64,000 bases of DNA from JAGXKT01 sp964531695 (GTDB lineage: Bacteria; Planctomycetota; Phycisphaerae; SM23-33), in NCBI GenBank assembly GCA_964531695.1, contig CAZHEH010000003.1, positions 83,556-147,555 of the forward strand, given 5' to 3'. Made by a program: the position numbers and the translations under genes. A model generated the notes under the pieces. It saw only the letters and a program-made list of their open reading frames with translations, was not told the DNA's origin and did no database searches. Below are positions 31,015-41,241 of the stretch, in pieces; the stretch's first letter is position 1; each line of letters begins with the position of its first letter.

Positions 31015-32520
31015 ATGAATCGTAGCGTGTCGCTGTGCCGTGTCCTTCTCTTGGCGGTCGCTTTGGCCGGCTGCAAGCCGCCGGCCGTGACGTTCCCCAG
31101 GGCCCCCCTGCCGTCGACTCCCGACGGCACGACGGCCGCGTACGACACGACCGGCGACGGACGGGCCGACTTCTTTCTCCTGGCCGACGCGGAAGGCCGG
31201 ATCGACCGGCTCGGCTACGACTATGCCGGCGCAGTGGCGGGAGAGGGACCCGACGAGATCGTCAACATGGACGCGATCCCGTCCGTCCGATGCCGACACC
31301 TGATGATCATCGTCGACGGCTTCCTGTTCGACCTGATCCGCAACGAGTACGAGGCCGGGCGTCTGCGGGTGTTCCATCCGCCGTCCCTCGTAATCGCCCC
31401 GTACCCCGCCATGACCGACCTGGCGATGGAGGACTTCCTCGGCTACATGCCGTGCCGGGCGTACGAGGCGAAGTACTTCGACCGCGATGAGAACCGCGTC
31501 ATCGGCGGCTCCGAGGCGTACCTGGAAGGCCGGAACGAGCCGTACAACCGGATTCTGGATTACAGGGCCGACCTGATCTGGGTGCCGATCTTCTACCTCT
31601 GGCCGCGAGCGGTTTTCGAGAAGGAGATTCACGACTGCAAGCGAGCGTTTGACCGCGGCGAGAAGCAGGAGATGCTGGCTTACTTCGGCAGCACGGCCGG
31701 CATGGGGACGCGCTTCAGCCGGGAGGGCCAGCGGGAGTGCCTGCGCGAGCTGGAGCGGCTCATCCTGCAGGTGCTGCGAGAGAGCCGCGGGCTCACGGAA
31801 GTCACCTTCATGTCGGATCACGGGCACACGTACACAGCGCCGGAGGTGATTGACTTCGAGGCCGAACTTGGCAAGTCCGGCTGGCGCCTGCACGACGGGC
31901 TGGATGAGCCCAGGGACGTGGTGCTGATCGAGTTCGGCGTGACGACCTACGCGGGCTTCTACGCGAACGAACGGGCCGATTTGGCCCGGGATCTTGTCGA
32001 CGTGGACGGCGTAGAGCTGGCGAGCTACGCGAAGGGCGAGTCGGTGGTGGTGCTCGCCCCAGAGGAAGACGAAGGGAAGCCCGCGCGACATGCCGTGATC
32101 CGACAGCGGGACGGACGCTTCCGCTACGAGCCCGTCCGGGGCGACCCGCTGGCGCTGACCCCGATCCTGGCCGAGCTGACGCCCGACGAGGCGGGATACT
32201 ACGACGCGGATGACCTGCTCCGGGCCACGGCCCGGCACCACTGGCCGGCCCCGCTTCAGCGGCTCTGGCGGGCGCATCTGGGGATTGTGGAGAATCCCCC
32301 GGACGTGGTGGCCTCGCTGGCGGATGACCGCTGCGTCGGGTCGGAGATGTTCCGGTCGGCCATCGAGACGGCCTCGACGCACGGCGGGTTGAACTACAGG
32401 AACTCGGCGGCGTTCATCATGTCCACGGCCGGGCCGCTGCCGCCGGTCATGCGGGCGCGCGACGTGCCCGAGGCCCTGCGCGCCCTGCTGAGTGTCGAGA
32501 TCTGGCCGACGGGCGAGTAG
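31015..32520 (+). CDS. Lipoprotein with an alkaline-phosphatase-superfamily domain
   Basis: 501 residues. The N-terminus is a lipoprotein signal (VLLLAVALAGC, lipobox LAGC). YDTTGDGRADFF looks like a short calcium-loop-type repeat. The core has RCRHLMIIVDGFLFDLI, where the first metal-binding Asp is expected, APYPAMTDLAMEDFLG with a possible Thr nucleophile, and TFMSDHGHTYTAPE with the late Asp-His ligands. This order matches type I phosphodiesterases and sulfatase-like enzymes. The substrate is unknown and metal binding is inferred. The gene follows tRNA-Val by 75 bases and converges on the alpha/beta hydrolase gene. Confidence 0.8.
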   Translation: MNRSVSLCRVLLLAVALAGCKPPAVTFPRAPLPSTPDGTTAAYDTTGDGRADFFLLADAEGRIDRLGYDYAGAVAGEGPDEIVNMDAIPSVRCRHLMIIVDGFLFDLIRNEYEAGRLRVFHPPSLVIAPYPAMTDLAMEDFLGYMPCRAYEAKYFDRDENRVIGGSEAYLEGRNEPYNRILDYRADLIWVPIFYLWPRAVFEKEIHDCKRAFDRGEKQEMLAYFGSTAGMGTRFSREGQRECLRELERLILQVLRESRGLTEVTFMSDHGHTYTAPEVIDFEAELGKSGWRLHDGLDEPRDVVLIEFGVTTYAGFYANERADLARDLVDVDGVELASYAKGESVVVLAPEEDEGKPARHAVIRQRDGRFRYEPVRGDPLALTPILAELTPDEAGYYDADDLLRATARHHWPAPLQRLWRAHLGIVENPPDVVASLADDRCVGSEMFRSAIETASTHGGLNYRNSAAFIMSTAGPLPPVMRARDVPEALRALLSVEIWPTGE

Positions 32521-32535
32521 TGCGTCGCCTCGCGG

Positions 32536-33408
32536 CTACTCTTGCGGCGCGGGCGGCGAGACCGGCAGCGGTGCCTTCAGTCCCCGTATCAATTGATCGT
32601 CCCAGGTCTGGGCCAGGACGAGCGGGGTGACGTAGGTGGCCACGAACTGCCTCGCTCCGCTGGTGACGTGCCCGCCGCCATGCCCGGCGAAGGTCATGCT
32701 CGGGTTCCAAGGGATTTCGTAGAGCTTCAGGTAGTGCTGGGACCGTAGCGGGGTGGCGGGACGCTCGAAACCCACGCGTCCGGCCGAGGACACGAACTCC
32801 CGGTCCATCGTGCCGTTGGTGACCGTGCCGAACCCGAGCATGAGCCAGTCCCGTTCCGAGTAGAAGCTGGCGATGCCCTCGCGCGTGTTGTTCAGCGCGG
32901 CGTCGAGCATGTAGCCGGGCGAGATGGCGGCCGCCAGCAGCACGGCGCCCTTGATGCTTTGGCCGGGCGGCAGGGCCTCGGCGGTCCAGATGGCGATCGC
33001 GCCACCCCCGCTTTGGCCCACGAGCACGACCGGCCGGCCGGGGTAGCTCATGTGATAGCGGGCGATGCGATCCGCGAGCTTGCGGGCCTGTTCGCGGTTG
33101 CGCTCTTCCGTGCGAAGGTTGACCAGCGGGCCTACCCACGGCGAGGTCCAGTCGTACAGCTCGATCGCCCAGTCCACGCCGCCGTCGTCGAGGCCCTCGC
33201 AAATCCCCTCGTTGAACGGGCTACGTCCCTCGATGCCGGGCAGCACGACCACCAGCCCGCGATCCAGCCGGGCCGGAGAGACGTAGGGCTGCGGGCGCCC
33301 GCAGCCGCCCAGCGCGACGCACGCAAGCGCCACGACGGCGATGAGTGCGGAACCCCGACCGGCCCGGCCGGGGTTCCACCCATCGCGTGATAGCCGGCTT
33401 CCGTCCAT
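32536..33408 (-). CDS. Alpha/beta hydrolase lipoprotein
   Basis: 290 residues. A basic N-terminus precedes a lipoprotein signal (ALIAVVALACVALGGC, lipobox LGGC). LVVVLPGIEGRSPFNEGICE starts the fold, RPVVLVGQSGGGAIAIWTAE holds the nucleophile elbow G-Q-S-G-G, and MTFAGHGGGHVTSGARQFVA probably supplies the catalytic His. An acid from one of the intervening loops would complete the triad. Thus a serine hydrolase or lipase-like enzyme on the outer face of a membrane; substrate unknown. It lies eight bases after dnaK on the same strand and may be read through from it. Confidence 0.85.
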   Translation of the reverse strand: MDGSRLSRDGWNPGRAGRGSALIAVVALACVALGGCGRPQPYVSPARLDRGLVVVLPGIEGRSPFNEGICEGLDDGGVDWAIELYDWTSPWVGPLVNLRTEERNREQARKLADRIARYHMSYPGRPVVLVGQSGGGAIAIWTAEALPPGQSIKGAVLLAAAISPGYMLDAALNNTREGIASFYSERDWLMLGFGTVTNGTMDREFVSSAGRVGFERPATPLRSQHYLKLYEIPWNPSMTFAGHGGGHVTSGARQFVATYVTPLVLAQTWDDQLIRGLKAPLPVSPPAPQE

Positions 33409-33416
33409 GGGGCGAG

Positions 33417-35354
33417 CTACTCCTGCTTCTCCTCGTACTCGGCGTCGATGACGTCCTCGTCGCCGCCAGAGGGCTGCTCGCCGCCGGTCTGCTCGGGCCC
33501 GGGGGGCGGGGTCTGGGCGCCGCCGGCCGCCTGCTGGCCCTGCTGGGCGGCTGACTGGTACATCTGCTCGGCCACCTTGTGCGAGGCCTGCTCCAGGTTG
33601 CTCATGGCCCGCTTGATGGACTCCGCGTCATCGCCCTTGCAGGCCTCTCGCAAAGCGGAGATGCCGGACTCGATGTTGCCACGGTCCTCGGCGCCGACGC
33701 TCTCGCCCTGCTCGGAGAGCATCTTCTCCATCTGGTACGCCATGGCATCGCCCTGATTCTTCAGGTCGATCAACTCACGACGCTTTCGGTCTTCCTCGGC
33801 GTGGCTCTCGGCGTCCTTCTTCATCCGCTCGACCTCGTCCTCGCTGAGGCCGGAGGTGCCCTTGATCTCGATGGACTGCTCCTTGCCGGTGGCGAGGTCC
33901 TTGGCCGAGACGTTCAGGATGCCGTTCGCGTCGATGCTGAAGGTCACCTCGATCTGCGGGACCCCGCGCGGCGCCGGCGGGATGCCCGTCAGGTTGAAGC
34001 GTCCGAGCGTGCGGTTGTCGCCGGCGAACTCGCGCTCGCCTTGCAGCACGTGGATGGTCACCTCGGTCTGGTTGTCCGCGGCGGTCGAGAAGACCTCCTT
34101 CTTCTCGGCCGGGATGGTGGTGTTTCGCTCGATGAGCTTGGTCATAACGCTGCCGAGCGTCTCGACGCCGAGGGACAGCGGCGTCACGTCCAGCAGCACC
34201 ATCTCCTGATCGACGTCGCCGGCGAGAATGCCGCCTTGCAGCGCAGCGCCCATCGCGACGGCCTCGTCCGGGTTGATCGTCTGGTTCGGGTCCTTGCCGA
34301 AGATGTCCTTGGTGATCTGCCGGACCTTCGGGATTCGCGTCGAGCCGCCGACCAGCAGGACTTCGTCGACGTCGCCGGCGCTGAGCCCGGCGTCGGCCAG
34401 GGCCTTCTTGCACGGCTCGATCAGACGGTTGAACACGGGCTCGCCGAGTTGCTCGAACTTCGCCCGAGTCAACGTCATCTGCAAGTGCTTGGGGCCTTCC
34501 TGCGTGGCCGTGATGAACGGCAGGTTGACGTTGGCCTCCATGGCCGTGGACAACTCGCACTTGGCCTTCTCGGCGGCTTCCTTGAGCCGCTGAAGCGCCA
34601 TCGCATCCTGGCGGAGGTCGATGCCCTCGGTCCGCTTGAACTCGTCGGCGATGTGGTTGATCAGCAACTCGTCGAGGTCGTCGCCGCCGAGGTGCGTATC
34701 GCCGTTGGTGGCCATGACCTCGTAGACGTTGTCGCCGATGTCGAGGATCGAGATGTCGAACGTGCCGCCGCCGAAGTCGAACACGGCGACCTTTTCGCTC
34801 TTGTCCTTCTCGCAGCCGTAGGCCAGCGCCGCGGCCGTCGGCTCGTTGATGATCCGCTCGACCTTCAATCCGGCGACCTCGCCGGCTTCCTTGGTCGCGG
34901 TCCGCTGGGAGTCGTTGAAGTAGGCCGGCACGGTGATGACCGCCCGCTCGACATCCTCGCCCAGGTAGTCCTCCGCCGTCTGCTTGAGCGACTGGAGGAC
35001 CATCGCGCTGACCTCCTGCGGCGTGTATTCCTTGTCACGCGCCTTGACGCGGACCAGCTCTTCCGGTTCGCCGATCACGTCGTACGGAACCTGCTTCTCC
35101 TCCTCCTGCACCTCGCGGTGCCGGCGGCCCATAAACCGCTTGATCGAGAAGACGGTGTTGTTGGGGTTCGTGACCTGCTGGTGCTTGGCGGGCTGGCCGA
35201 CGAGCCGCTCGCCCTTGTCCGTGAAGGCCACGACGGACGGCGTCACCCGGCTGCCCTGCTGGTTGATGAGGACCTTGGGTTCGCCGCCTTCCATCACGGC
35301 CACGACGCTGTTGGTCGTGCCGAGGTCGATTCCGATGATCTTCTTGGATGCCAT
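33417..35354 (-). CDS. dnaK: Chaperone protein DnaK (Hsp70)
   Basis: 645 residues, normal length. The ATG at 35354 gives KKIIGIDLGTTNSVVAVMEG, the first nucleotide-binding signature; a longer frame upstream is spurious. AVITVPAYFNDSQRTATKEA, VAVFDFGGGTFDISILD and VLLVGGSTRIPKVRQIT are the remaining ATPase motifs, and RFNLTGIPPAPRGVPQIEV starts the substrate-binding domain. The tail is Gly/Gln/Glu-rich and ends in EEKQE. grpE and dnaJ are not adjacent. Upstream there is a possible -10 (TACAAT, 35465-35460) but neither a CIRCE element nor a good sigma32 promoter, so heat-shock control cannot be read from the sequence. Confidence 0.97.
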   Translation of the reverse strand: MASKKIIGIDLGTTNSVVAVMEGGEPKVLINQQGSRVTPSVVAFTDKGERLVGQPAKHQQVTNPNNTVFSIKRFMGRRHREVQEEEKQVPYDVIGEPEELVRVKARDKEYTPQEVSAMVLQSLKQTAEDYLGEDVERAVITVPAYFNDSQRTATKEAGEVAGLKVERIINEPTAAALAYGCEKDKSEKVAVFDFGGGTFDISILDIGDNVYEVMATNGDTHLGGDDLDELLINHIADEFKRTEGIDLRQDAMALQRLKEAAEKAKCELSTAMEANVNLPFITATQEGPKHLQMTLTRAKFEQLGEPVFNRLIEPCKKALADAGLSAGDVDEVLLVGGSTRIPKVRQITKDIFGKDPNQTINPDEAVAMGAALQGGILAGDVDQEMVLLDVTPLSLGVETLGSVMTKLIERNTTIPAEKKEVFSTAADNQTEVTIHVLQGEREFAGDNRTLGRFNLTGIPPAPRGVPQIEVTFSIDANGILNVSAKDLATGKEQSIEIKGTSGLSEDEVERMKKDAESHAEEDRKRRELIDLKNQGDAMAYQMEKMLSEQGESVGAEDRGNIESGISALREACKGDDAESIKRAMSNLEQASHKVAEQMYQSAAQQGQQAAGGAQTPPPGPEQTGGEQPSGGDEDVIDAEYEEKQE

Positions 35355-35694
35355 AGTTTCGCTTCCTTTCCGTGCTAGCTCCGTTCGCAACGGCCACGGC
35401 GGGCCGAGACGCCCCGTCGCCGATGTCGAGGCGCGGGCAGACCCGGACCCTCATGAAGAATTGTAGCAAGGACCGTGCCATCTCCCTTAAAACTTGTTGA
35501 ATAAGACTTTACGATTGCCCGCAGCCAGGGCGGGTGTGCCAGAATAGCGGGATGCGCCCCCGCGGGCGGCCGGATTGGCAGGCCCGGCATCGCGTAGGAC
35601 AACAGGCCCCGGCGCGGGGTCGAGCGTTCGTCGCATCTGGCCAGGAAGGCGGCTCCTCTGATGGGCTGGCAGCCCCCGCACCTTGGGCCCGATC
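35355..35694. other. Intergenic region between smc and dnaK
   Basis: 340 bases with no gene recognised. For dnaK on the minus strand, TACAAT at 35465-35460 is a possible -10 with no -35 at the right distance, leaving a leader near 100 bases. CTTGTTGAATAAG at 35493-35505 is an imperfect 13-base palindrome in an AT-rich patch just upstream and could be an operator. The HrcA/CIRCE repeat TTAGCACTC/GAGTGCTAA is absent. Confidence 0.45.
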
Positions 35695-38600
35695 TCAGAC
35701 GGCCTCCGCCTCGGCCGGCTCGATCACGTGATCCAGACGGTGGTCGGCGTCCTCAAACCGTACCGAGATCCGCTTGGACACGCCCGCCTCCTGCATCGTC
35801 ACGCCGTAAAGCACGTTGCCCATGCTGATCGTCCGCTTGGCGTGCGTGATGATGATGAACTGGCTGTCGCCGATGAACTCCTGCACGAGGTGGCCGAACC
35901 GTTCCGTGTTGGTCTCGTCGAGAGCCGCGTCCACCTCGTCCAGCACGCAGAACGGCGAGGGATGCGTGCGGAAGATGCTGAACAGCAGTGCCAGCGCCGT
36001 CATGGTCTTCTCGCCGCCCGACAGCAGCGAGAGCGACCGCAGTTCCTTGCCGGGGGGGCGGGCTACGATCTCGATGCCGCATTCGAGGACGTTGTCCGGA
36101 TCGTCCAGCATGATGTCCGCCCGGCCGCCGCCGAAGAGCTTGCGGAACAGGGCCTGGAAGTTCTCCCGCACCTGCTCGAAGGTTTCCATGAACCGTTCCC
36201 GGCTTTCTCGGTTGAGCCGCCCGATCAGGTCTGTAAGCTGTCGCCGCGAGGCATTGACGTCGTCGAGTTGCTCCCCAAGGAACTCCCGGCGTTTTTCCAG
36301 ATCCTCCTGTTCGGAGATCGCATCGAGGTTTACGTTGCCCAGTCGGCGGATCTTCTCGGTCAGGTCCGTGATCTCCGACTTGACGGCATCCCAGTCCCGC
36401 TCGTTCTCGTGCTCGTAAGTCTCGTATAGCCGGACCAGGTCCATTTCCATATCGTCGCGAGCGCGCGAGATGAGGTCCTCGATCCGCACGTCGGTCTCGC
36501 CCAGCTCAACACGCAGTGAGCCGGTCCGTTCGGAGATCTCATCCCGCTGTCGCGCGTTCTCGCGGAGCTGCCGGGCGATGTCCTCGAGCTTCTCGTCCAG
36601 TCCTTGACGGGATTCGCCGGCCTCGCGGGCTTCCTGCTTGAGCCCCTCAAGCTGCACGTACTGCTCGTCCACGCGGCTTCGCGCGGCCTGCACGCCGGCC
36701 TCGGCCTCTCGCCGGCGCTGCCGATTGGCCTCGATCTGCCGCCGGCCGTCCGCAAGGTCCGCCTCCATCGACTCGCGCTGCCGACGAAGCGAGGTCAACT
36801 GGTCCCGCAGCGATGCCTTCCGCTCTTCGGCGGCCGCACGGGCCACCTTCAACTCGGTGACGCGCTCCGCCACGGCGGCTTGGTCCGACTCGGCCTGGCC
36901 GATCTCGCCCGTGAGACGCTCGACTTCGGCTTGGCGCACGCTGTTGCGCCGCTCCATCTCTGCGGCCTGCTCCTTGGCCTCCTCCTCGGCCCGCACGGTG
37001 CTGTCGATTCGTTCGGCCAGGTTCCGCATGTCCCCTTCGACCACGGGTAGCTCATTGCGGAGTTCCGCGATGCGGTCCGCCAGCCGCTGGAGAACCCCCC
37101 TTGTCTCGACGCGTTCGGTGCTGGCTTCGTACACGGCCGTGCGCAGCTCCTGCTGCACCTGCTCGGTGTGGCGCAGCTCGCTGCGTGCGGCGGTCTGCTG
37201 CTCCGACAGCCGTGCGATGTAGTCGTCCAGCTCAGCCCGGTTGCGCTCCAGCTCGCTCAACTCGCTGCGACGCGCGATGAGCCCGGCCGAGCGGTCCACC
37301 GACCCCAGCCGCACACGCCCGTCCGGTTCGAGCACCTCGCCCCGCCTTGTCACGAACCGCATGCCGGTCGGCGCCGCCTGGGCGGCCGCGGCCGCGTCGG
37401 CAAGCGACTCCACCACCAGCGTGCGGCCCAGCAGATGCCAGACCGCCCGTGACAGCTCCGCGGGGAAGCGGACGTAGTCGGTCGCGCGGCCGAGCACCTG
37501 CGGACAGGCGGCGGCGTCGCAATCGCTGGAGACGGGCTCGATCCGGTCCAGGCAGAGCAACTCGACCGACCCGCCTCCTTCGAGCGCGGCGTCCAGCTCG
37601 GCGCGGTGCGCTTCCAACTCGGAGAAGCGATCGATCACGAGCAACTGGTCCGCGCCACTCAGTGCGGCCTCCACCAGGTCCGCATGCTCGACGTCCGCTT
37701 CGAGGAACTCGCCCAAGATGCCCCGGACCGCAGTGAGGCGACCTTCATCGCGAGCGGCCAGGATGCGCCGCGTGCCCTCGCCCACGCCTTCCAAGCGCGA
37801 AACCATCTCGGACAGCGCGGTCATGCGACTGGCCACGCCGGAGCGCTGCTCGCGGGCGTCGGAGAGCTTGCCGACCAACTCCTGCTCCTCGGACGCGAGC
37901 TTCTCGGACTGCCGCTTCGCCTCGTCGAGACGCTGCTGTGCGTCGGCGAGGACCTGTTCGGTCTCGCCGAGCTTGCGCTCCGCCACGGCCTGGCTGTCCA
38001 GGGAAGAGCTGAGCTGCTCGGCGATCTCCTCCGACCGCGTCGCCAGCCGCTGCTTCTGACCGTCCAGGTTCTCCCGCTGCACGCCGGCCGCCTGGATCTC
38101 GTTGTGCAACTGCGCCGTGCGTCGCAGCAGGTCGATCGTGCCGGCCTTCTCATCCTCGAGCTGCGCCCGCAGATCGGCCAGCCGCTGCTCCCCGTCCTGT
38201 TGTTCCTGCAACGCGGCCTCATACTGCTCGGCCAGCTCCCCCGCCTCGCGCTCCAGGCGGTCCATGTCGGCCTGCCGAGCCGCGGAGTCCTCGTCGCAAC
38301 GGGCCATCTTGGCCTCAAGCTCCTCGCACCGCCCGCAGACCGAGACGATCTCCTCCCCCAACTCCTGCACCCGTGCCGTGAGCATCTCGGCCCGCTCCTC
38401 GGCGGAGGAGATGCCCGCGCTGGCGGAGGCGATGCGCGATTCCACGTCCCGCTCCGTCCGGCGGATGTCATCGGCCTCGACCTGGGCGGCGCTTCGGGCG
38501 GCCTCCAAGCGGTCGATCATGCTCTGCACGGAAGCCAGCGCGTCGTTGTCGGCGTCGAGACGCTTCTGCAGGTCTCGCCGCTGGGACTGGAACATGTGGT

Positions 38601-39321
38601 ATTGCGCCAGCAGGTAGAGGGCCCGCAACTCGGCCAGCCGCTCGGAGTAAGATTGGTAGCTTCGTGCACGCCCCGCCTGATGCTTGATGGACCGCAGCCG
38701 CTTCTCGACCTCGGCCAGGATGTCGTTCAGCCGAAGCAGGTTCTGCTCGACGCGCTCCAGACGGCGCTCGGCCTCCTTGCGGCGTGCCTTGTAGCGGCTG
38801 ATGCCGGCCGCCTCGTCGAAGACGTTGCGTCGCTCGTCCTGGCTGGACTGGAGGAACGCCCCCACCTGCCCCTGCTCGATCACGCTGTAGGCGTCGACGC
38901 CCACGCCCGTGTCGAGGAACATCTCGCGGATGTCCTTGAGCCGCGCGGGGGCCTTGTTGACGAGGTACTCGCTCTGTCCGGACCGGTACAGCCGCCGCCC
39001 CACCGACACCTCGCGGTTCTCGGCCCCCTCCTCGGAGCCGCCGGGGCGCAGCCGACCGTCGGAGTTGTCGAAGACGAGCGTGACCTCCGCCATCCCGGAC
39101 GAGCGCCGGCCCGCGGCACCGTTGAAGATCACGTCCATCATCTCCGTGCCGCGGAGGTTCTTCGCGGATCGTTCCCCCAGGACCCACTTGATGGCGTCGA
39201 CAACGTTACTCTTGCCGCAGCCGTTGGGCCCGACGATGCAGCTTACGCCTTCGTCGAACTCGAACACGGTCCGATCGGCGAAGCTCTTGAATCCGGCGAC
39301 GATCAGCTTCTTGAGTTTCAT
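35695..39321 (-). CDS. smc: Chromosome partition protein Smc
   Basis: 1208 residues, full length. KLIVAGFKSFADRTVFEF and IVGPNGCGKSNVVDAIKWVL (Walker A) form the N-terminal head. Two long coiled-coils (about 170-500 and 660-1000) flank a hinge (about 515-640). LSLLSGGEKTMTALALLFSI is the ABC signature and PFCVLDEVDAALDETNTERF the Walker B in the C-terminal head. Smc is the core of bacterial condensin with ScpA and ScpB; scpB is in this window at 5030 but unlinked. The FlgI-like gene ends 57 bases upstream on the same strand, so smc may be read from that transcript. Confidence 0.98.
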   Translation of the reverse strand: MKLKKLIVAGFKSFADRTVFEFDEGVSCIVGPNGCGKSNVVDAIKWVLGERSAKNLRGTEMMDVIFNGAAGRRSSGMAEVTLVFDNSDGRLRPGGSEEGAENREVSVGRRLYRSGQSEYLVNKAPARLKDIREMFLDTGVGVDAYSVIEQGQVGAFLQSSQDERRNVFDEAAGISRYKARRKEAERRLERVEQNLLRLNDILAEVEKRLRSIKHQAGRARSYQSYSERLAELRALYLLAQYHMFQSQRRDLQKRLDADNDALASVQSMIDRLEAARSAAQVEADDIRRTERDVESRIASASAGISSAEERAEMLTARVQELGEEIVSVCGRCEELEAKMARCDEDSAARQADMDRLEREAGELAEQYEAALQEQQDGEQRLADLRAQLEDEKAGTIDLLRRTAQLHNEIQAAGVQRENLDGQKQRLATRSEEIAEQLSSSLDSQAVAERKLGETEQVLADAQQRLDEAKRQSEKLASEEQELVGKLSDAREQRSGVASRMTALSEMVSRLEGVGEGTRRILAARDEGRLTAVRGILGEFLEADVEHADLVEAALSGADQLLVIDRFSELEAHRAELDAALEGGGSVELLCLDRIEPVSSDCDAAACPQVLGRATDYVRFPAELSRAVWHLLGRTLVVESLADAAAAAQAAPTGMRFVTRRGEVLEPDGRVRLGSVDRSAGLIARRSELSELERNRAELDDYIARLSEQQTAARSELRHTEQVQQELRTAVYEASTERVETRGVLQRLADRIAELRNELPVVEGDMRNLAERIDSTVRAEEEAKEQAAEMERRNSVRQAEVERLTGEIGQAESDQAAVAERVTELKVARAAAEERKASLRDQLTSLRRQRESMEADLADGRRQIEANRQRRREAEAGVQAARSRVDEQYVQLEGLKQEAREAGESRQGLDEKLEDIARQLRENARQRDEISERTGSLRVELGETDVRIEDLISRARDDMEMDLVRLYETYEHENERDWDAVKSEITDLTEKIRRLGNVNLDAISEQEDLEKRREFLGEQLDDVNASRRQLTDLIGRLNRESRERFMETFEQVRENFQALFRKLFGGGRADIMLDDPDNVLECGIEIVARPPGKELRSLSLLSGGEKTMTALALLFSIFRTHPSPFCVLDEVDAALDETNTERFGHLVQEFIGDSQFIIITHAKRTISMGNVLYGVTMQEAGVSKRISVRFEDADHRLDHVIEPAEAEAV

Positions 39322-39378
39322 GCTTCGCGTCTTCCTTAACGCTCCACGAGGGCCCGTCCTTGGGCATATGCACGGCCG

Positions 39379-41241
39379 TCACGGCGCGGCATCTTCCATC
39401 GCCTGAGCTTGACCGATTCTGTCGGCTTCGGGCAGTTGCTGCAAGACGAATTTGGCGGGGATGTCGCCCCGCTCGCACATGCGGTACACGACCCCGACCA
39501 CCTCGCCGTAGGTCATGCCAAGGCCCTGGATCTCGCCGTCCGGGCCGGGCTGCGCGGGCGAGCCGATCGTGCGGATCAGCTCGACGGCGTCGAAATCGAG
39601 GTAGAACACATCCGACACACGGCCGTAGGCCGCCAGCCGGCGCCATACCAGCATGCGCTCCGCGGGTGGGATCAGGATCCTGTCGCCCAACTCCAGACCC
39701 GACCAATGAACGTCGGGATTGGCCAACACGATTTCGTCGGCCCGGTCGGCGTCGCCCCACTCCATCATCGCGAGGTAGGCAGGCACGTCACCGGCGGTCA
39801 GCGCCTTGCTCGTCAGCCGCACGTACTTGCCCCCATTGGTGATCGTCAGCCCGCCGTCCGGTGTGCCGAAGAACACTTCCTTCCTTACGGGCAGCTCGTC
39901 GGCGAAAACTACGATTTTCGGCGTTCCCGTCTGCGTCACGTAGATCATGGGCCGCCGACTGCTACGGACGACATCGAGCGTGAACTCCTCGCCGATGTGC
40001 TCGGTGACCACCGAGCGGCGATCGCCGATCTGGCGGAGCGCCTCGTAGGCGGCAATGCGGACGGCATCGTTTTCGTCATCGATGAGGCCGCGCAGCAGCG
40101 ACAGCGCTCGGACAGCGCGGCCGCGGCGACCCAGTTCCTCGATGGCCGGCACCTGGTACGCTGAATCGCTCGCCCGAGCCAGCTCAACCAGTACGTCCAG
40201 TGCTTCGGTGTCGCCGAGGCGGAGGCCGGTGCGGGCGGCGTAGAAGGCGGCATCGGGATTGCTCGACGCGTAGAGGCGTTGAAGTTCGGGCACGGCCTGT
40301 CGCCCGATCGCCTCCAGCACGAGCGCGATGCCGTCATGGTTGGAGTCCGGTCGCTCCAGAGCGTCGATCAACTCGCGGGTCCGGCCGAGGTCCCGCGTCC
40401 CCGCCCGCAGGGGCAGGTGCAGCAGCAGCCGGAGGAATCGCTCGTAGTCGTGCCGCATGGGCCCCGGCACGGAGATTTCGATCACGCTGCGGCTTCTGGC
40501 TCGTGCGACCTTCTCGTCGGTCGGGAACCGCTCGTTGATCCGGCGCTCGATGAGCTGTGCACGGGCGTAGTCCGGCCGTCGCAGCTCGAGCCGCACGGGC
40601 TGCGGCCGCACGATCACCCCGCCTCCGATGATGCGTCCCTCCCGCAGCTTCGCTTCCATACTGCGATCGGTCGGGTCGAGGAACGGATTGACGAACACGG
40701 AGCCGCGGGCCGACGCCCATGTCTTGGTCGGTCCCGCCGGCGCCGCCAGGTTGCCCGCGGCGATCCGCAGGTCCGCCGGCAGCAACACGCCGCCGACCAG
40801 CGACCGCGTGCCCGTCTGCCGTAACGCGCTGACATACACGTCGAAACGCGTGCCCTCGGGGGCGCCGGGCGGCATGGCTCCGCCGATCAGCACCGCGGCG
40901 GTGTCGGTGTCATCAATCAGGCGGCTCGGAGGCACGCCCTCGGTACCGGCGCGGTAGGAGCCGAGCTTCTCCTTGAGCAGTACATCGACAAAGTACTTGC
41001 GTACTCGCGGGGGGACCTCGGCCGAGCCGTCGTCGCCGAGCCCGGCCACGAGACCGTAGCCCTGCAGGGACACACGGCCGCCGCTTCTCAGTACGGCGTA
41101 CTCGCCCACCGTGCCGCGCACGTGCAAGGGCGCCAATTCCTCGGAAGGGTCCGACTCGGCAGAACGCTCCGGCCAGCAGCCGCCGGCCAGGGCGCACAAA
41201 CTAACCGCTGCCAGCAGGATTGCCGCGGTGTTCGTCCGCAT
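39379..41241 (-). CDS. Lipoprotein with a FlgI (P-ring)-like domain followed by HEAT-type repeats
   Basis: 620 residues from the ATG at 41241, five bases after GAGGTG. The signal ends in LCALAGGC, a probable lipobox. Residues about 45-290 resemble the flagellar P-ring protein: VSLQGYGLVAGLGDDGSAEV, TAAVLIGGAMPPGAPEGTRF, QTGTRSLVGGVLLPADL and GRIIGGGVIVRPQPVRLELR, the last two matching FlgI spacing. Residues about 310-430 are short helical repeats (YQVPAIEELGRRGRAVRALS and AVRIAAYEALRQIGDR) of HEAT/PBS-lyase type. The rest is unrecognised. No flagellar gene is nearby, so a flagellar role is doubtful; a ring or scaffold at the peptidoglycan is inference. Its neighbours are a LysM protein upstream and smc downstream. 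Confidence 0.8.
   Translation of the reverse strand: MRTNTAAILLAAVSLCALAGGCWPERSAESDPSEELAPLHVRGTVGEYAVLRSGGRVSLQGYGLVAGLGDDGSAEVPPRVRKYFVDVLLKEKLGSYRAGTEGVPPSRLIDDTDTAAVLIGGAMPPGAPEGTRFDVYVSALRQTGTRSLVGGVLLPADLRIAAGNLAAPAGPTKTWASARGSVFVNPFLDPTDRSMEAKLREGRIIGGGVIVRPQPVRLELRRPDYARAQLIERRINERFPTDEKVARARSRSVIEISVPGPMRHDYERFLRLLLHLPLRAGTRDLGRTRELIDALERPDSNHDGIALVLEAIGRQAVPELQRLYASSNPDAAFYAARTGLRLGDTEALDVLVELARASDSAYQVPAIEELGRRGRAVRALSLLRGLIDDENDAVRIAAYEALRQIGDRRSVVTEHIGEEFTLDVVRSSRRPMIYVTQTGTPKIVVFADELPVRKEVFFGTPDGGLTITNGGKYVRLTSKALTAGDVPAYLAMMEWGDADRADEIVLANPDVHWSGLELGDRILIPPAERMLVWRRLAAYGRVSDVFYLDFDAVELIRTIGSPAQPGPDGEIQGLGMTYGEVVGVVYRMCERGDIPAKFVLQQLPEADRIGQAQAMEDAAP

Noticed and set aside
35355..35694. 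CIRCE element or sigma32 promoter for dnaK
   Set aside because: The repeat TTAGCACTC/GAGTGCTAA and the CTTGAA/CCCCAT pair are not present. Only an imperfect 13-base palindrome is visible.
39379..41241. A flagellar operon
   Set aside because: Only one FlgI-like protein is present and it carries additional repeats and a lipoprotein signal. No other flagellar component is seen.
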